Below the pieces are notes generated by a model. The model was given only the letters and a program-made list of their open reading frames with translations. It ran no database searches and had not been told where the DNA came from. From Trichuris trichiura (lineage: Eukaryota; Nematoda; Enoplea; Trichinellida; Trichuridae): a stretch of 64,000 nt of DNA. The position numbers were made by a program, and so were the translations under genes. Numbering within the stretch: position 1 is the first letter of the stretch; every line of letters starts with the position of its first letter. Location of the stretch: positions 372,001 through 436,000 of the forward strand of contig JBAJFE010000018.1 in the NCBI GenBank assembly GCA_037903355.1, in the 5' to 3' direction. Below, piece after piece: positions 25,901 through 37,553 of this stretch.

Positions 25901-28346
25901 AATTATGAAATGCATAGTGATTATTGAACGTTCAGCGATCTAACGAAGCAGTTTTCCATGATTTCCGCTTTATGAATCGCCAAACACGCGTCTGCTACGT
26001 GAATTCTCGCACCTAAAACGGATACAACGGCAAACAGCTAAAATGCTACGCCGTATTAAGTGGAAGACTATTTCAACAGCAGGCAAACGCGCGTTTATCA
26101 GGTTAAGTCGAAAGACCATATAGCAATAATATGCAGGCAACATTACCAGCAACAAACTTTGTTGGCAGCAGCATTAACGGCTAACAATTTCTTATATGTG
26201 TTACAATTGTTATCGATATATAAGTAGATATATTGTGCGTAATTTTATTTTGTATTCACCGATTTAATGATTCATTATGAAGTGTGTGTCTCAAAGCTTG
26301 AGTTAAACTTTGAACGGATACGAGGAGAACGATATCCGAAACCCAACCATGCATGTTTTCTGATGTTGAAGATAAAGTGAATGAAAGCATGCGAGTTATA
26401 TTTTCATGCATAGAAAATGTGATTTTATCGATTGAAGTTGGAATACAGGGAAAGAAGAAATTAAAATGCCAGACGGAAGCGACTCATTGCTTATACCCAA
26501 AGTAACCTTATTGAGTAGCTTACGAAGGTAGGAAGTACTCCTTAAATGTTTTGTTTTTCAACGGAATTTCTGAGCTGAACTGAGCGACGTGATGAAATGC
26601 GCTCCTGAGACTGCGTTCCGTTCAGATGGTAACAGCCACAGCCAACTTAGCGTATGCGGAATTGATTTCTCGTTGCATTGTGCGACGCTTAATGATCGAG
26701 CCATATTCCATTTCATTCAATTGAATTTACCGTAGCTGCCGTGTTAATAGAAGTTTCCCTTTATCTCTCGAGGCAGACTTTGCATTGCAACAACTAGCAG
26801 TGGCCTTTCCTAGATCTCCTTTTCTTTCAGTATTTTTATTTAACGCAATCCACGCGCATACCGGCTTCGTACGTGGTGCATAAAGTCCAGGACGTTTTGA
26901 GAACTATTCCACAAGCTGGTCGGTAAGTATGTGACCCACTGTTTGCTGAGTTTTGTGCATTGATGATTGCACACACTCTTATTCTTTAAACTGACTGGCT
27001 AAGAATGACTGCCTTCTCATTTCTAGGCGGCTTTAGAGAATCTTTAGAGAATTGCAAAACGTCTTTATTCGTGGTCCTTGGTAATGGAGAATGAATGAAA
27101 TGATGCTAACTTCTTAGGGATAATGAAATAAGACATATGCTAATGATCGATGGTTTATTCATTTTTCCAACACCTTAGATTGCGTAAGTCTGCAGCTGTT
27201 TCTAGAAGACAAATTTTTCTCGAGAAACTTGGTTGTTTCATAACGATTATTATCATCTATTGCTGCTTTCTTCCGTCATGTGTTGCTGTGAAATATAACA
27301 CTTGCCCGCGATGGATGTTTAGGTGCGTTGCTGCGAAAATTCTGATCTTCACTGGCGTAAACGATTGTTCCACTCGTCTTCACCCTTTTGCTATTGCCTT
27401 CTCCGGAAATGTAGCCACTGCAATGGCACTGCTAGTGGCACTATCTCTGTGCAAGTGTTTTGGTTGGTTGGCGCTATGCATACTCACTTACGCCTTTCTT
27501 TTTTCAGGCAAGAAAATTCAGTTTTTCAAGTAAATGTATCCATAAGTTTGAAAGGCATAGACCTTTAGAATGCTACAGATTTAAGGTTATTTATTTATCG
27601 TAGATAAAATAGGAAGTAAAAGTATCCGAAGCGAAGCTTTCGCGGTTCACCTGACCCCATCATCAGCCCGAATCAGGAATGATGGGTAAAGTGAGGTAAA
27701 AACAATGGCAATATTGAGGATTACGTAAGAAATGGGCTATTTCGATACTTCATTCATGCTTTGATCGAAGTGAAGGCAAGGTCAGCAGGCTGATGATAGG
27801 CCAGTATAGACGGGCACGCATGTCCTGTAAAAAAGTGCATATTGCGTATCGACTACTTGCAGCGGTCCAGTGCAATCCCCAAGTACACATCTACGTAGAA
27901 TGCGTGATTTAGCGTAGAAACTTTAACCAGCATAAATTAAATACTTGATAGTATCTCCGCAGTAAACAGCATTTCATTTTGACCAGATTTATACATATAG
28001 CCAACTTTGGCTCAAGTTCATTACTGTTAGTAATATGGTTTTCACGTTCATCTAAAGTCATTACCTTATCTGACAACTTAGATTGTTACAAAAATAATAA
28101 CACATTCCATGTGCATAACTATTAAAGAAAAATGGTTCCTGATTTAAGTGCTTATGCTGTTTCAGAGAAAGCATAATTTTTCTGATTGTCAGAACCATAC
28201 GTTCGATATAACCATAAAAGCAAAGAAAGACTGCAGGAAGAGAATTAAGCCAACATTTCAATAAGTGGCATCTGACATCTGTCAAGCATAGCTGAGATTG
28301 CATTGCACGGAGCATTTGCTCTTACGTGTTCTAATCATTGTTTCAG
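19949..28346. other. AT-rich region, little supported coding
   Basis: Scattered frames (for example 19990-20193 on -, Lys/Arg-rich; 20619-20819 on +, beginning with an ATG; 22615-22938 on +; 27150-27533 on +, hydrophobic) show no recognised domain and no consistent splice pairs. A dispersed repeat copy lies at about 21396-21550. Some unseen exons are likely, given how short exons and introns are in this genome. Confidence 0.35.
21396..21550 (+). repeat. Dispersed repeat, copy 1
   Basis: This stretch resembles 55177-55345 in the same orientation. Shared blocks include TTACCGAA.TAATT, a CCGAATAA block, GCTGACGACGGAACAAGA (followed by CAGT) and a CTGT…TTTCTCT.AACAA block, in the same order with small gaps. 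Two diverged copies of one interspersed element are the simplest reading. No ends or target duplication were defined. Confidence 0.55.
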
Positions 28347-28561
28347 TTCATCTGGTCACATACTTTTGCTTCGGACAAAAATGCTTATGCCTGCTTTCTC
28401 ACGACGATCCATTCTGTCACAGGTCTACTCCGATTACGCAACTATTAACAATACAACTTACTGCTTCTTCAGGACAGTCAGGACGAATAAACTACGGATT
28501 TGACATAATATTGCAAATTCACAGAAACAAAATCTTACTGATTCTGCAGAATTATCTCTGA
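28347..28561 (+). CDS. Spliced 3' end of an unidentified gene
   Basis: Two exons, 28347-28422 and 28473-28561, are separated by a 50-base intron with a gtttcag acceptor before the first, GTCTAC donor, and cttcttcag acceptor. Phases match (1 to 1). The joined frame reads FIWSHTFASDKNAYACFLTT through GQSGRINYGFDIILQIHRNK and ends LILQNYL before TGA. Intron size matches those of the lipase and channel genes nearby. I do not recognise the protein, and the upstream exons were not located. A weak candidate upstream exon begins at 28194 but runs into a stop. Confidence 0.45.
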
Positions 28562-30000
28562 TTTGGGGAAAAGTAGTGATTTGTCGTTGTCTCGTAGTGG
28601 CAGGACACTTTTCAAAGGATCGCCCTTCGTTCGAGTTAGAAATGATTTAACTGCACTTTTACCTGATGAATTACTTCCCCGTACTCATTGATTAATGTGC
28701 CCCGGTGGCCTACTGTCTTTTTTCTGTTAACAGTCGTTTTCACAAATCTAATAATTTTTTTCTATTTACTGAAAGATTGCATCACTAATTTTGCCGCCAT
28801 CCAATATTTAGCCTAGAAACAAAAGTTTTGTCAATGATTAACAATAAATGCATTGCTGAACCAGAAAAGTTTGAAGCTTTAAACTGAGCGAATTACTGTC
28901 CCATCCAGAAGTCAGAAGAAACGTTTCGTAACCAATGAATTTTATGTTATTATTGCTACTATTGACTTTGATTTACTTTGTCATCAATAGATTATATGAA
29001 CAAAGCTGGGGCTCTCTAAGCATTAGACTGCGTTTGGCAAATTTTATATTTTGATTTATAATAATTATTCATTGCGACGTAGGGATATGTTTGGCGCTGT
29101 AAAGATTCACACCATACAGTTGATTTTACCAGTGATATGCCACCGGAGTGGATCGGCTGGAATTAGGATACTTGTTTGTGTTTGAACATTTATCTTATCC
29201 ACTATGCAACCGACGATTGTAATATGCGGACACGCTAAAGCGTTTTGAGTTCACACTAATACTCGCTATAATTTCGATTAACTGAACTCAAGAGTTAGTG
29301 AGTGTTGTTCACATTCTGCAATTGCCCTCGCTTAGCCCATTTCACTCATTCGGATGATGTCAAGAAGAAAGCTTATGATGGATTTTTCTTGCTTGTCACA
29401 GTGAGTATCTATTAATACAATAGTCAGAATGAATAGTGCAGTGATTGTATTTGTACTCGTATTACTGCTTTCAACAGTTTAATTTCGCATTTATTTTGTC
29501 ATCATTGGTAAAACTGAATTAGAAGGGATGGACAAACACAAATCTCCTACCGCCGTTTGCTGGGGGACCCATTGTGCATTAATCCCTAACTGCTACACCT
29601 ATTATGAAGGAAAGGAGTTGAAAGAGAAAATGACCAGACCAGAGAACATAACTGGGTAATCAATAAAAGCGAAAGAATGAATCTGCGATGTAGAAATCAG
29701 AAAAAATTCGACATGTAATTGCTAATCTCAGATAACGGGTTTAGTAGAAAAGCGTGAGAGAGGATGAGTGAACAAACAAATAAACTAAGAATTAAACACA
29801 AGGAAATTGGTCTAATTAGGAAAAAAAGTTGCCCGAATAATAATAATAAAAGCAGAAAGAAGAAAATAAATGTAAGGAAAATTAACTTGGAGCCCATAGT
29901 TAAGGACACTAGCTGTCCCTAGATGTTATTTATTAAATACTATTACTTTACAGCGCTTTGTAAATCTGACTTCTTGGTATGGGACTGTGGATTTTAAGGT
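28562..30000. other. AT-rich spacer
   Basis: No supported gene. The part 29630-29890 is rich in A and G on the + strand. The signal-peptide exon of the downstream channel gene may lie here or nearer 30.5 kb, but I could not identify it. Confidence 0.4.
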
Positions 30001-30211
30001 TGCACTCTTTCTTATACGGAATGTAGATCCCGTTTAAACATTTTAATTTCTCTGAAGCTTTCATGTCAATCGTGACCCGTCTTCAGCGGTCTTAAATTTA
30101 TACCTATACCTATAATTTAAGATCGCTGAAGACGGGTCACGATTGCCATGAAAGCTCCAGAGAAATTAAAATTTTTAAACGGTATTCACATTCCGTATAA
30201 GAAAGAGTGCG
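30001..30211. mobile_element. Short foldback element / MITE-like long hairpin
   Basis: Left arm 30001-30105 and right arm 30112-30211 are near-perfect reverse complements, with a few small mismatches, around a short loop of tacctat units. The outer ends pair through GCACTCTTTCTTATACGGAA with its complement. The structure suggests a foldback transposable element or miniature inverted-repeat element, or a transcript hairpin. There is no coding capacity. No clear target-site duplication was seen. Confidence 0.75.
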
Positions 30212-30681
30212 ACTTTACAGCACATACTTTTGGAAGAACTCTATTTAAAATATTCGACCTCATTACATTGTTTATTTTTACCAACTTCAGTTACACTTCA
30301 CTGGTTTCAGTTTTTGTTTCTTTTTTAAGCTGAGCGAATAATATTTCCAAGCAAGATGGAACTTCTCTATTTGCACTCGCGTCCTTTCTCCATAGTTGCA
30401 ATGTGCTGTAGCATCACGCGCTGATGATGGGGCAAGGAGCACCCTGAGAACTATGCGAATTAAAAGTTTTTTGTGGAAACAGACCGGATTCACCTACTCG
30501 AAAATGAATTTACAAACAAATATCACCCGTATGCAGAATTCGTGAATTAAATGCTTATTGTAGTTATTAATATTTTGTACAGATGCTCTGTTTTTAAAAA
30601 CTAATATGAGAAACCGCTATTAAGCCATTCAGTATACATTGCAGTCTTTGACATCAAGTTAATTTTGCTTATGGTTTGAAG

Positions 30682-33167
30682 AGGTACTAAGCGTGCCGTA
30701 CTCCCACGGAAGCGCTGATGCAAAGCGACTGGTTGATGACCTATTTAATAAAAGCAGGTACAACATCCGTGTCAGACCTGTAAGGAAGATTACGACAACA
30801 ACTAATGTAAGCGTGCGGATGAACCTGTACATGATAAACGATATAGTAGGTACATAGGAAGAACAATTAGACATATTCATGTTGGATTTCTATGATTAGA
30901 ATGAACGTAGTCAAACAGTGGTACTTTACATGTGGACAGTCCAGATTTGGAAGGATCAGTTCCTTTACTGGAATCCTAAACTGTACGGTGGCATAGATTC
31001 GATTATAGTACCTTACCATATGGTTTGGTTGCCGGATACGTACTTATACAATGGGTATGAATAAAAACTTTTTTTGCAATTACAGTCGTATATTTTGAAC
31101 TTTACAGTCTTGAAATGGAATTGCAAAAATCGGAAAGAAGAATAAACGTCATCCTTTCTTCGCAGACCAACCATCAAAAAATTCGCTATTTAACCGATAC
31201 GTCGAACACTACTGAATCAGCGACTGTCACCTTTCGTTACCCAGCAATTTACAAATTCACATGCTACATGAATATCTTGTATTATCCTTTCGACTGGCAG
31301 TTTTGCCGTATGACTTTTGGGTCGTGGATGTTTGACTCAACACAGATTGATTACTTTCCTTACGCCCAGGATGTATTCCTTGAAGATTATATTGAGCATT
31401 CAGAATGGACCTTAGTTAGTTTCAAGACAAAAAGAGTTTTGAAAGACTATCAGTGCTGCGTAAATCCTTTCAGCCTGCTTTACTGTGATCTTATACTGGC
31501 GCGCAAGCCATGGTTTTCGCTAGTCAACTTAATAATACCAACTGCGATTATAAATTTTGTCTCACTGTTTGGCATCTTTTCACCCACTACAACAACGGGA
31601 GATCGCACTGAGAAGATTAATCTTGGGATTACAACTCTTCTGACGATGTCTATTCTTCTGCTAATGGTTTCACAAGAAATGCCGACGACTTCTGACTTCA
31701 TCCCTTTTATAGGTAAGGCAGACGCTTTATACTACAACTGCCCCCGAAATGTACATATTTATATAGAATTCCATAACGCTAAACTTCAGCTTAAATTTTT
31801 TCCAGCAATTCTAATTAATATTTACATTATAGATAAAGTATTTCTCTGCAAAAGCGCAAATTTTGTTGACACATTCCGAGTGGCACCTTGTTCCCTTATT
31901 TTCCCTAACGCTCTCTAAGTTAAAAAAGCCTGAAGAAATAGAGTTTGCGCTCCTCTATTACTGAAAACCGGTATTCGACCTGATTTAAAAACGGAACATT
32001 CATTTTATTAACGTTTCGAAGAACGATTGCTCAATGTCTTTTTATTAACAATACTGACTGTAACAATGTTAAGGAAAATTTTCCTTCCTTTTCAGGGTGG
32101 TTTTACCTCAGCGTAATTATTTTGATATCATTTGCCACGTTGCTGAGCACGGTTGTCATTGAAATACAGCTGCAAGCTCGTTACAGAAAAAGCATACCTA
32201 GTTTTTGGAGAAAAGTAATATTCGAAACATTGGCTAGCCGTGTCTTCATACGGATACCTCCGAAGCTATGGAAAGTAATGAATCACGACAACGTAAGCTG
32301 CTTGCAATTTTACGTTATGCTTATGCTTGTAAGCAAATGCATTGAAGTGGATAGAAATAGGCAACTGGGAATTTGTAATGCTACTTTCTTGATCTCGTAT
32401 GAGAAGCGAATGAAAGGACAAGCTTATGCAGACGAAACGACGCTCATATGAATAGCCTTTTTCTGTATTGTGGCATACTATTACAATTTAGCTTGCATGG
32501 ACTAAATGTTAATAGACATGAGATACTAATTTTAATTTAGCAGCTGTGTGGTTCAATTGGCCTTTAAGTTATTGTATAGGAAGAAAATAAAGAACAGACA
32601 ACATTCTGTAATAGTATTTTTTTCAGAGGTTCAGCAATATAGCTTCACTACCATTGACAATAGCCTTAGACATCTAGAGCCCATGTTCTGACCTTCTCGC
32701 ATTTTCAGAGACTCCGCTTTTACGAACATAAAGGACGTGATCGTCATTCTTCTCAGTTGGACCAAATTCATTCTGATGCTTATGCAGCAGTTGAACCATT
32801 GGCAAAAACCTGCTATTATCACAGGGCATATATAAAAAGAAACGAAGGAGTGAAGTGTCGTGATGATCAGCAGTACCGTTACTCTACTTTGGGTAGTTCA
32901 AAAGAGGACGACAGCTTCGATGTGCCTGTTAGCACTATAAGTAGGCAAATTGCTGAAATCAGCGAAAATGTTCACCAAATTATGAAACTTTTGGGCCAGC
33001 ATGAATCACAACAGCTTCTTGCCCTTGAATGGGATTGCGTCGCAACCATTATAGAACGAACGTTGATGATTGTTTTCATTTTCCTGTCACTGATAGTTAT
33101 TACTAGCATTGTAACTTACGGTATGCTCAAAGGTTCATTTATACATTTTCCTGACGATTATGAATGA
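30682..33167 (+). CDS. Nicotinic acetylcholine receptor-like cation channel subunit, alpha type
   Basis: Exons about 30682-30845, 30900-31054, 31108-31712, 32096-32292 and 32709-33167 join in phase to roughly 525 residues plus a missing signal-peptide exon. The N-terminal helix region (ADAKRLVDDLFNKSRYNIRV) and WKDQFLYWNP are typical. The Cys-loop is CYMNILYYPFDWQFC (13 residues between Cys). YQCC in loop C is the vicinal pair that defines alpha subunits. M1 is FSLVNLIIPTAIINFV, M2 begins TEKINLGITTLLTMSILLLM with the Glu-Lys at its cytoplasmic end expected of cation-selective channels, M3 follows GWFYLSVI, and M4 is IIERTLMIVFIFLSLIV after a long intracellular loop. The family forms pentameric ligand-gated channels in neuronal or muscle membranes. 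The subunit is divergent; the ligand is not certain. The first exon's exact start is unsure because an in-frame stop lies at 30660. Confidence 0.9.
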
Positions 33168-33371
33168 CCATACCTTATAGCTCAGCTCAAGTGTAGCCTG
33201 TTGGATCTTGCTCGACAGCGCATGTCTGAATCGAGGCAACTCTTCTGTCCCCAGAAAGATCATGCCGATGCGTTAAATTCATTTGTTTACGGAAATTACA
33301 CACTAACATACAATGTAGCACATGTGAATATTAACTTCTGAAATGGTAGATAACAATTAATTTGACAATTA

Positions 33372-34362
33372 CAGTAGAACCCCCATAAGTTGACCACTCA
33401 AGGGACCGGGGAAAACTGGTCAACATAGGGGGTGGTCAACATATTGGAACTGTGAGTATAACTAGCTCGGCTGAATAGATTAGCATCTGTATGCGTTTTA
33501 TTCTATTCCAGAGCATCAATTGGAGGTCTATTAAACGGTGAGATGCATAAAAATAACATTGTAAAATCATGCATAAGGTTTTTAGGGGCTACAATGCTTG
33601 CTGAAAAAGGTGTCAGTTCTAGTCTGGTGCTTTTTCTTACTACAAACATAAGCGGTAAGGGCGAACTCCGCGCTGGCTTCTCCCGCTCAACATTTCTGGG
33701 CATTTTTCATTTCATTTTTCTGGGGCAATTATCTCGATTCTTTCCGTTTGGCCATAGAGCAAACTGTAACCAGTTTTGTAGCTACTAATGCGTCTGTTAC
33801 TGCGTAAGCAGGGCTATCCTTACCCGCGAAAACACGTTAAGGCCACCTGCCGCACGGCTATAGCAAAGCGAATAAATAGAGCTGAGCTTGACGCAAACGG
33901 ATACAATTAGGCTCGATTCGTCATATTTTGCTCCATGGGAAAGTGCAGCTGACGCCTAGGCGAGAGGTTATGTGAACAAGGAAACGCGCAAGCTGCACTT
34001 GCAAGCGTGGAAAAAGCATCGTCAAAGCGACAGAATCGGTTCTGTTATCAGGAATCTCCAATGCACGGTAATGAAAAACTTCGCCATGTTGAGTAATAGA
34101 TAGCACATTCAGGCACTGACAGTTAACAGCTGCTAGCGACTGACAGAGCAAACTAAAGTGGTCAACTTACAGAGTGCAAATTAGCATTGCGTCCATACAC
34201 CAGATCACGGCTAAAGCGGTCAACTTCCCACTTACGGAGGTGGTCAACGTATAGGAGTTGTCTGCACGCTTATTAGCGTGCGGACAAATCAAATGCTCAA
34301 AATTCGGTCAACTTAGGGAGGTGGTCAACATATAGAGGTAGTCAACTTCGGGGGTCCTACTG
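33372..34362. mobile_element. Non-autonomous pogo/Tigger-like DNA transposon
   Basis: Both ends carry related inverted termini: CAGTAGAACCCCCATAAGTT at the left, and GTCAACTTCGGGGGTCCTACTG at the right read as its near complement. The element is flanked by TA on each side (33370-33371 and 34363-34364), the target duplication used by Tc1/mariner and pogo transposons; CAGTA-type ends are typical of pogo/Tigger. Subterminal GGTCAAC motifs recur at least seven times. The interior has no transposase frame, so it would need enzyme supplied elsewhere. It sits about 200 bases downstream of the channel gene's stop codon. Confidence 0.75.
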
Positions 34363-35017
34363 TATTTTGATTTTTCTGCTTATCCCTGCCAAGATAAGGT
34401 GGCGGCCGTTACGTGGAAATTTCCGGTGATCCACCGGTTTAGAAGGCAACGCAAGCGTTAGGTATAGCCATTAATGCTTAGTTCAATTCAAAGCTTTAGT
34501 GAGATAGTAAATTGTTAGCACTATTTAAAATTGGATTCTTTGAAAAACTTATATACGAATGCTTACCAGTCGCTAGACCCAATGATTTTAAACACCTTAA
34601 ACCTCTGTTAATCTTTTTCGTACACGCTTCGGCTTGCTTGAAGCTAAAAATTTTTATTTTTATTCACAAAATGCATGCCCGGAGCTATCGAGGCATCCTT
34701 GCTGCGTTATCACCTAAGAGCAAATTTTGTACAGGCAATTGGTCAATAAAATTCAGGTTTGGGAGTCTGTATGAATTTTGCGTTTCACTGATAACGTAGC
34801 AGAGATGTTTAAAAAGCTCTGAGCAAGTGTTTTGTGAATAAAGATAAAACTTTTACTTTTAAACAGGCCGAAACCCGTCTATTGAAACTGTGTATCCTAA
34901 ATCGTCTTAAACTTTGAATACTAGAGAAGCTAGAGCATTGGAAAATGAACTTCCTGCTGACGTTGTCGCTGCGGTATAAATAATATCAATAAAATAAAGT
35001 TTTCACTTCATATGCCT
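34363..35017. other. Spacer between two mobile elements
   Basis: A frame at 34512-34799 (+) shows no recognised domain. Nothing else is supported. Confidence 0.4.
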
Positions 35018-36352
35018 CGGATACAGGACAGTTCGCCGCCGCTAGCTCACCGCCGGGCCAACTCGCCGCGGTTGGTTCTGTTCTTCTTCATTCTTTGTTA
35101 CGGCCCTTTTGGTGCTGTCGTGACCGTAAATGAATGCGGTCTTCAGTTGGACGTGCTGCGCTGTTAGAAAGTACAACATTTCGCTTGTACCATGAAGAAA
35201 AAGGGGAAGAAAAACGTAGTTGTTCTTGCTTGGGCTCTTGTGCGCCTGTGCATAAAAATTGCCCAGTATAAAGGGAGTAACCCACTAAAAGACACTCGAC
35301 ATGAATTGCAGTAGATGGACTGTTTCGTTCAGTACGTTGAAGATAGAAAAAGAACTGCAGGAGAATATTCAGTAGCTATTGAATCTGCCGTTCGCACAGA
35401 GCTGAGCTGACTGTTGTTATCCAAGTTTGTTCGCAGCACGGCTGCAGCGTGGAACGTGGGGGAACATGTTACCTAACTAAGGGTGGTTTAGTCAAAGCCA
35501 AGTACACCGTTCGTAAATAGGAAGGAATGTAGCAACAGAAATTTTCACTCAATTATGTTCCGAAAACAGATGCGGAATTTTTCTGTTCCTAGCAGAAAAC
35601 TGTTTATGCGGAATGTGCATACCTGCACTGTGTGCACAGATTACTCTGACTTCTGCAATACAGTGAACTGGGACTATTTAAATCTTGACTACATAAAAGT
35701 TTTCGATTATCCGGTATGAGTAAGAAGCGAAAAACGTTTAACTTCATGAAAATCTTTACATTTTAAAAAATTAAGCTATACGTTATGGAAACATAATTTA
35801 GTAACAATTTCTGTTCCTACATTCCTTCCTACTCACAAATGGTATACTTGGTTCTGACCAAACCACTCTTAACTAGATAACACGTACTCCATGTTCCACA
35901 CTGTAGCCATGCTTCTAGAAAATTTGAATAACAATAGCCAGCTCAGTTCTGTATGGCCGGCAGATTCAGTAGCTGCTGAATGTTTTCTTGCGATTCTTTC
36001 TCTATCTTCAACGTACTGGATGAGTCAGTCCATCTACTGAAATTCATGTAGGATGTCTTCCAGTGGTTTGCTCTCTTCACACGGGGCAGTTTTTATGCAC
36101 AGCAGCACAGAGCCCAAGCAAAAACAACTACGTTTTTCTTCCTTTTTTTCTACCTGGCATAAGCAAAATGTTTTACGTTATAGCAGCGCAGCAAGTTTAA
36201 CTCAAGACGGCATTCACTTCCAGACATGACCGCGTCAAAACGGCCGTAACAGAGAATAGAGAAGAACGGAAGCAGCCGCAGCGAGTTGATGTCGAAAAGT
36301 TTACTACATCGAATTGTCCTGACGTCGAGTTGTCCTGGCGGTGAATTATCCA
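35018..36352. mobile_element. Large foldback element (about 1.3 kb)
   Basis: The left arm (about 35018-35570) and right arm (about 35785-36352) are imperfect reverse complements over more than 500 bases around a ~215-base centre. Clear matching blocks are AGGAAGGAATGTAG.AACAGAAA (35520s) with its complement near 35812-35830, AAAAACGTAGTTGTT…TGCTTGGGCTC with its complement near 36110-36140, and the ends. Both ends hold iterated GGACA(A/G)(C/T)TCG(C/A)CG units. No coding frame is apparent. Superfamily is unknown. Confidence 0.75.
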
Positions 36353-37272
36353 TGACCGTTCATTCTGCCTTTTCTGCAGTGTCTAATTGGGCTTTTAAGG
36401 CAAAAATATTGATTTAATATTTAAAACAATAAATCAATTTTCCAAAGTCCCGCACTTCATTTTCTTGGTTACAATGGCTAGAAAGCAGTGACTTTAGCAT
36501 AGTCCCATCTCAAATCTTTGAAGTTTAAACTCCTTATTATGGATTACACTCTCATATGGTAAATTACGAACTCGCGTAAAAGCAAAGATAAGCAGCTTTG
36601 CGCACTGTATGATCGTGTGGAAATATGAGATAGGTTTAAAGGTAGATCTATTTATTTTGGCGCTTTTCTGAACAAGTAATCAAATGTGAACTGGCACTTT
36701 CGTATTTCAAACGAACACAAGCCCACGTACGCATTTTCTGAAAGCAGGCAACTGGTTTAATGTTTCCAGAAAGGATTGATGCCCCAATGGATTGCTTGTT
36801 CGTTCGTCAACATAAAGAATATTAGTCCTTTGTTATAGGATAATTCCAAACAGAAAAGTAGACTGGCATCGTCAAGATCTGAACAACGAATTATTAATAG
36901 CTTCTTCGAAAAGCTACACTACAAACAACAGCTGTATTAGTAGAGGAATTAGAGTAGCTAGCTCAGTGCTAAGAAAGCAGAAAAATGCAGCGCGGCAAAG
37001 CAAAGATGCCCAAAGCTGACAGAGTATACTAAGACGGATTCAACCATTTATGGCAACTGTTTTCATGAGTTACGACACGTGTTGAACGAAACACAAGCTG
37101 TCAGAATTACTGGTTGTTTTATTATAACTGCGGAACCAAAAACCATAGGAGTAGATACGTTAGAGAGCATACACGTGAAGCGCATGAACTATCATAGTTT
37201 GAATGTTTACTTCTATTGATTCAATTATGATTTTAAACTAACCTAATCATTTCTTTTGCACTTTGCGCTCAG
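36353..37272. other. Spacer, no identified exon
   Basis: This stretch must hold, or be an intron before, the upstream exons of the gene tail at 37273, but none was identified. Confidence 0.35.
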
Positions 37273-37553
37273 ATGGTAGGGTCGTCCGTTGTACCGTGGT
37301 TTTCGCTGGAAAGCCGGTTGAAACTCACCCCGTAAGTTTCTCTGCTCTGGAACCGCACGTTATGGTTTCACTTACTGAGGCTAGTAAAATTCATTTACAG
37401 GCTTACCAGTGTCGTACAGACAGGTTTGTACTGCTAAAGCGGGGGCAGTATACTGCTGTTAAGGTTAAACTGCATATTTGTCACTGGAAATTATGGCAAA
37501 TTTTCATGCTTGTTCATTTCTTTCACTAGAAGTATCCTCGGCTAACCCAGTAA
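37273..37553 (+). CDS. Spliced 3' end of an unidentified gene
   Basis: Three exons (37273-37331, 37401-37463, 37530-37553) are separated by introns of 69 and 66 bases. Acceptors are cactttgcgctcag, cattcatttacag and ttctttcactag; donors are CCC/GTAAGT and AAG/GTTAAA. Phases agree at both junctions. The joined frame reads GRVVRCTVVFAGKPVETHP, AYQCRTDRFVLLKRGQYTAV and ends KYPRLTQ before TAA. It has two Cys and a beta-rich look, but I recognise no domain. Upstream exons, entering with one base of a codon, were not found. Three agreeing short segments make a real gene likely. Confidence 0.5.

Noticed and set aside
31115..31918. ATG at 31115 as start of the channel gene and read-through to 31918
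   Set aside because: Coding homology continues upstream through two more exons, and the frame after 31712 follows a GTAAGG donor; the M3 segment resumes at 32096.
33543..33788. Frames inside the pogo-like element as a transposase
   Set aside because: Too short and without DDE or helix-turn-helix features.
36150..36353. Minus-strand frame of 67 codons
   Set aside because: It lies wholly inside the right arm of the foldback element.
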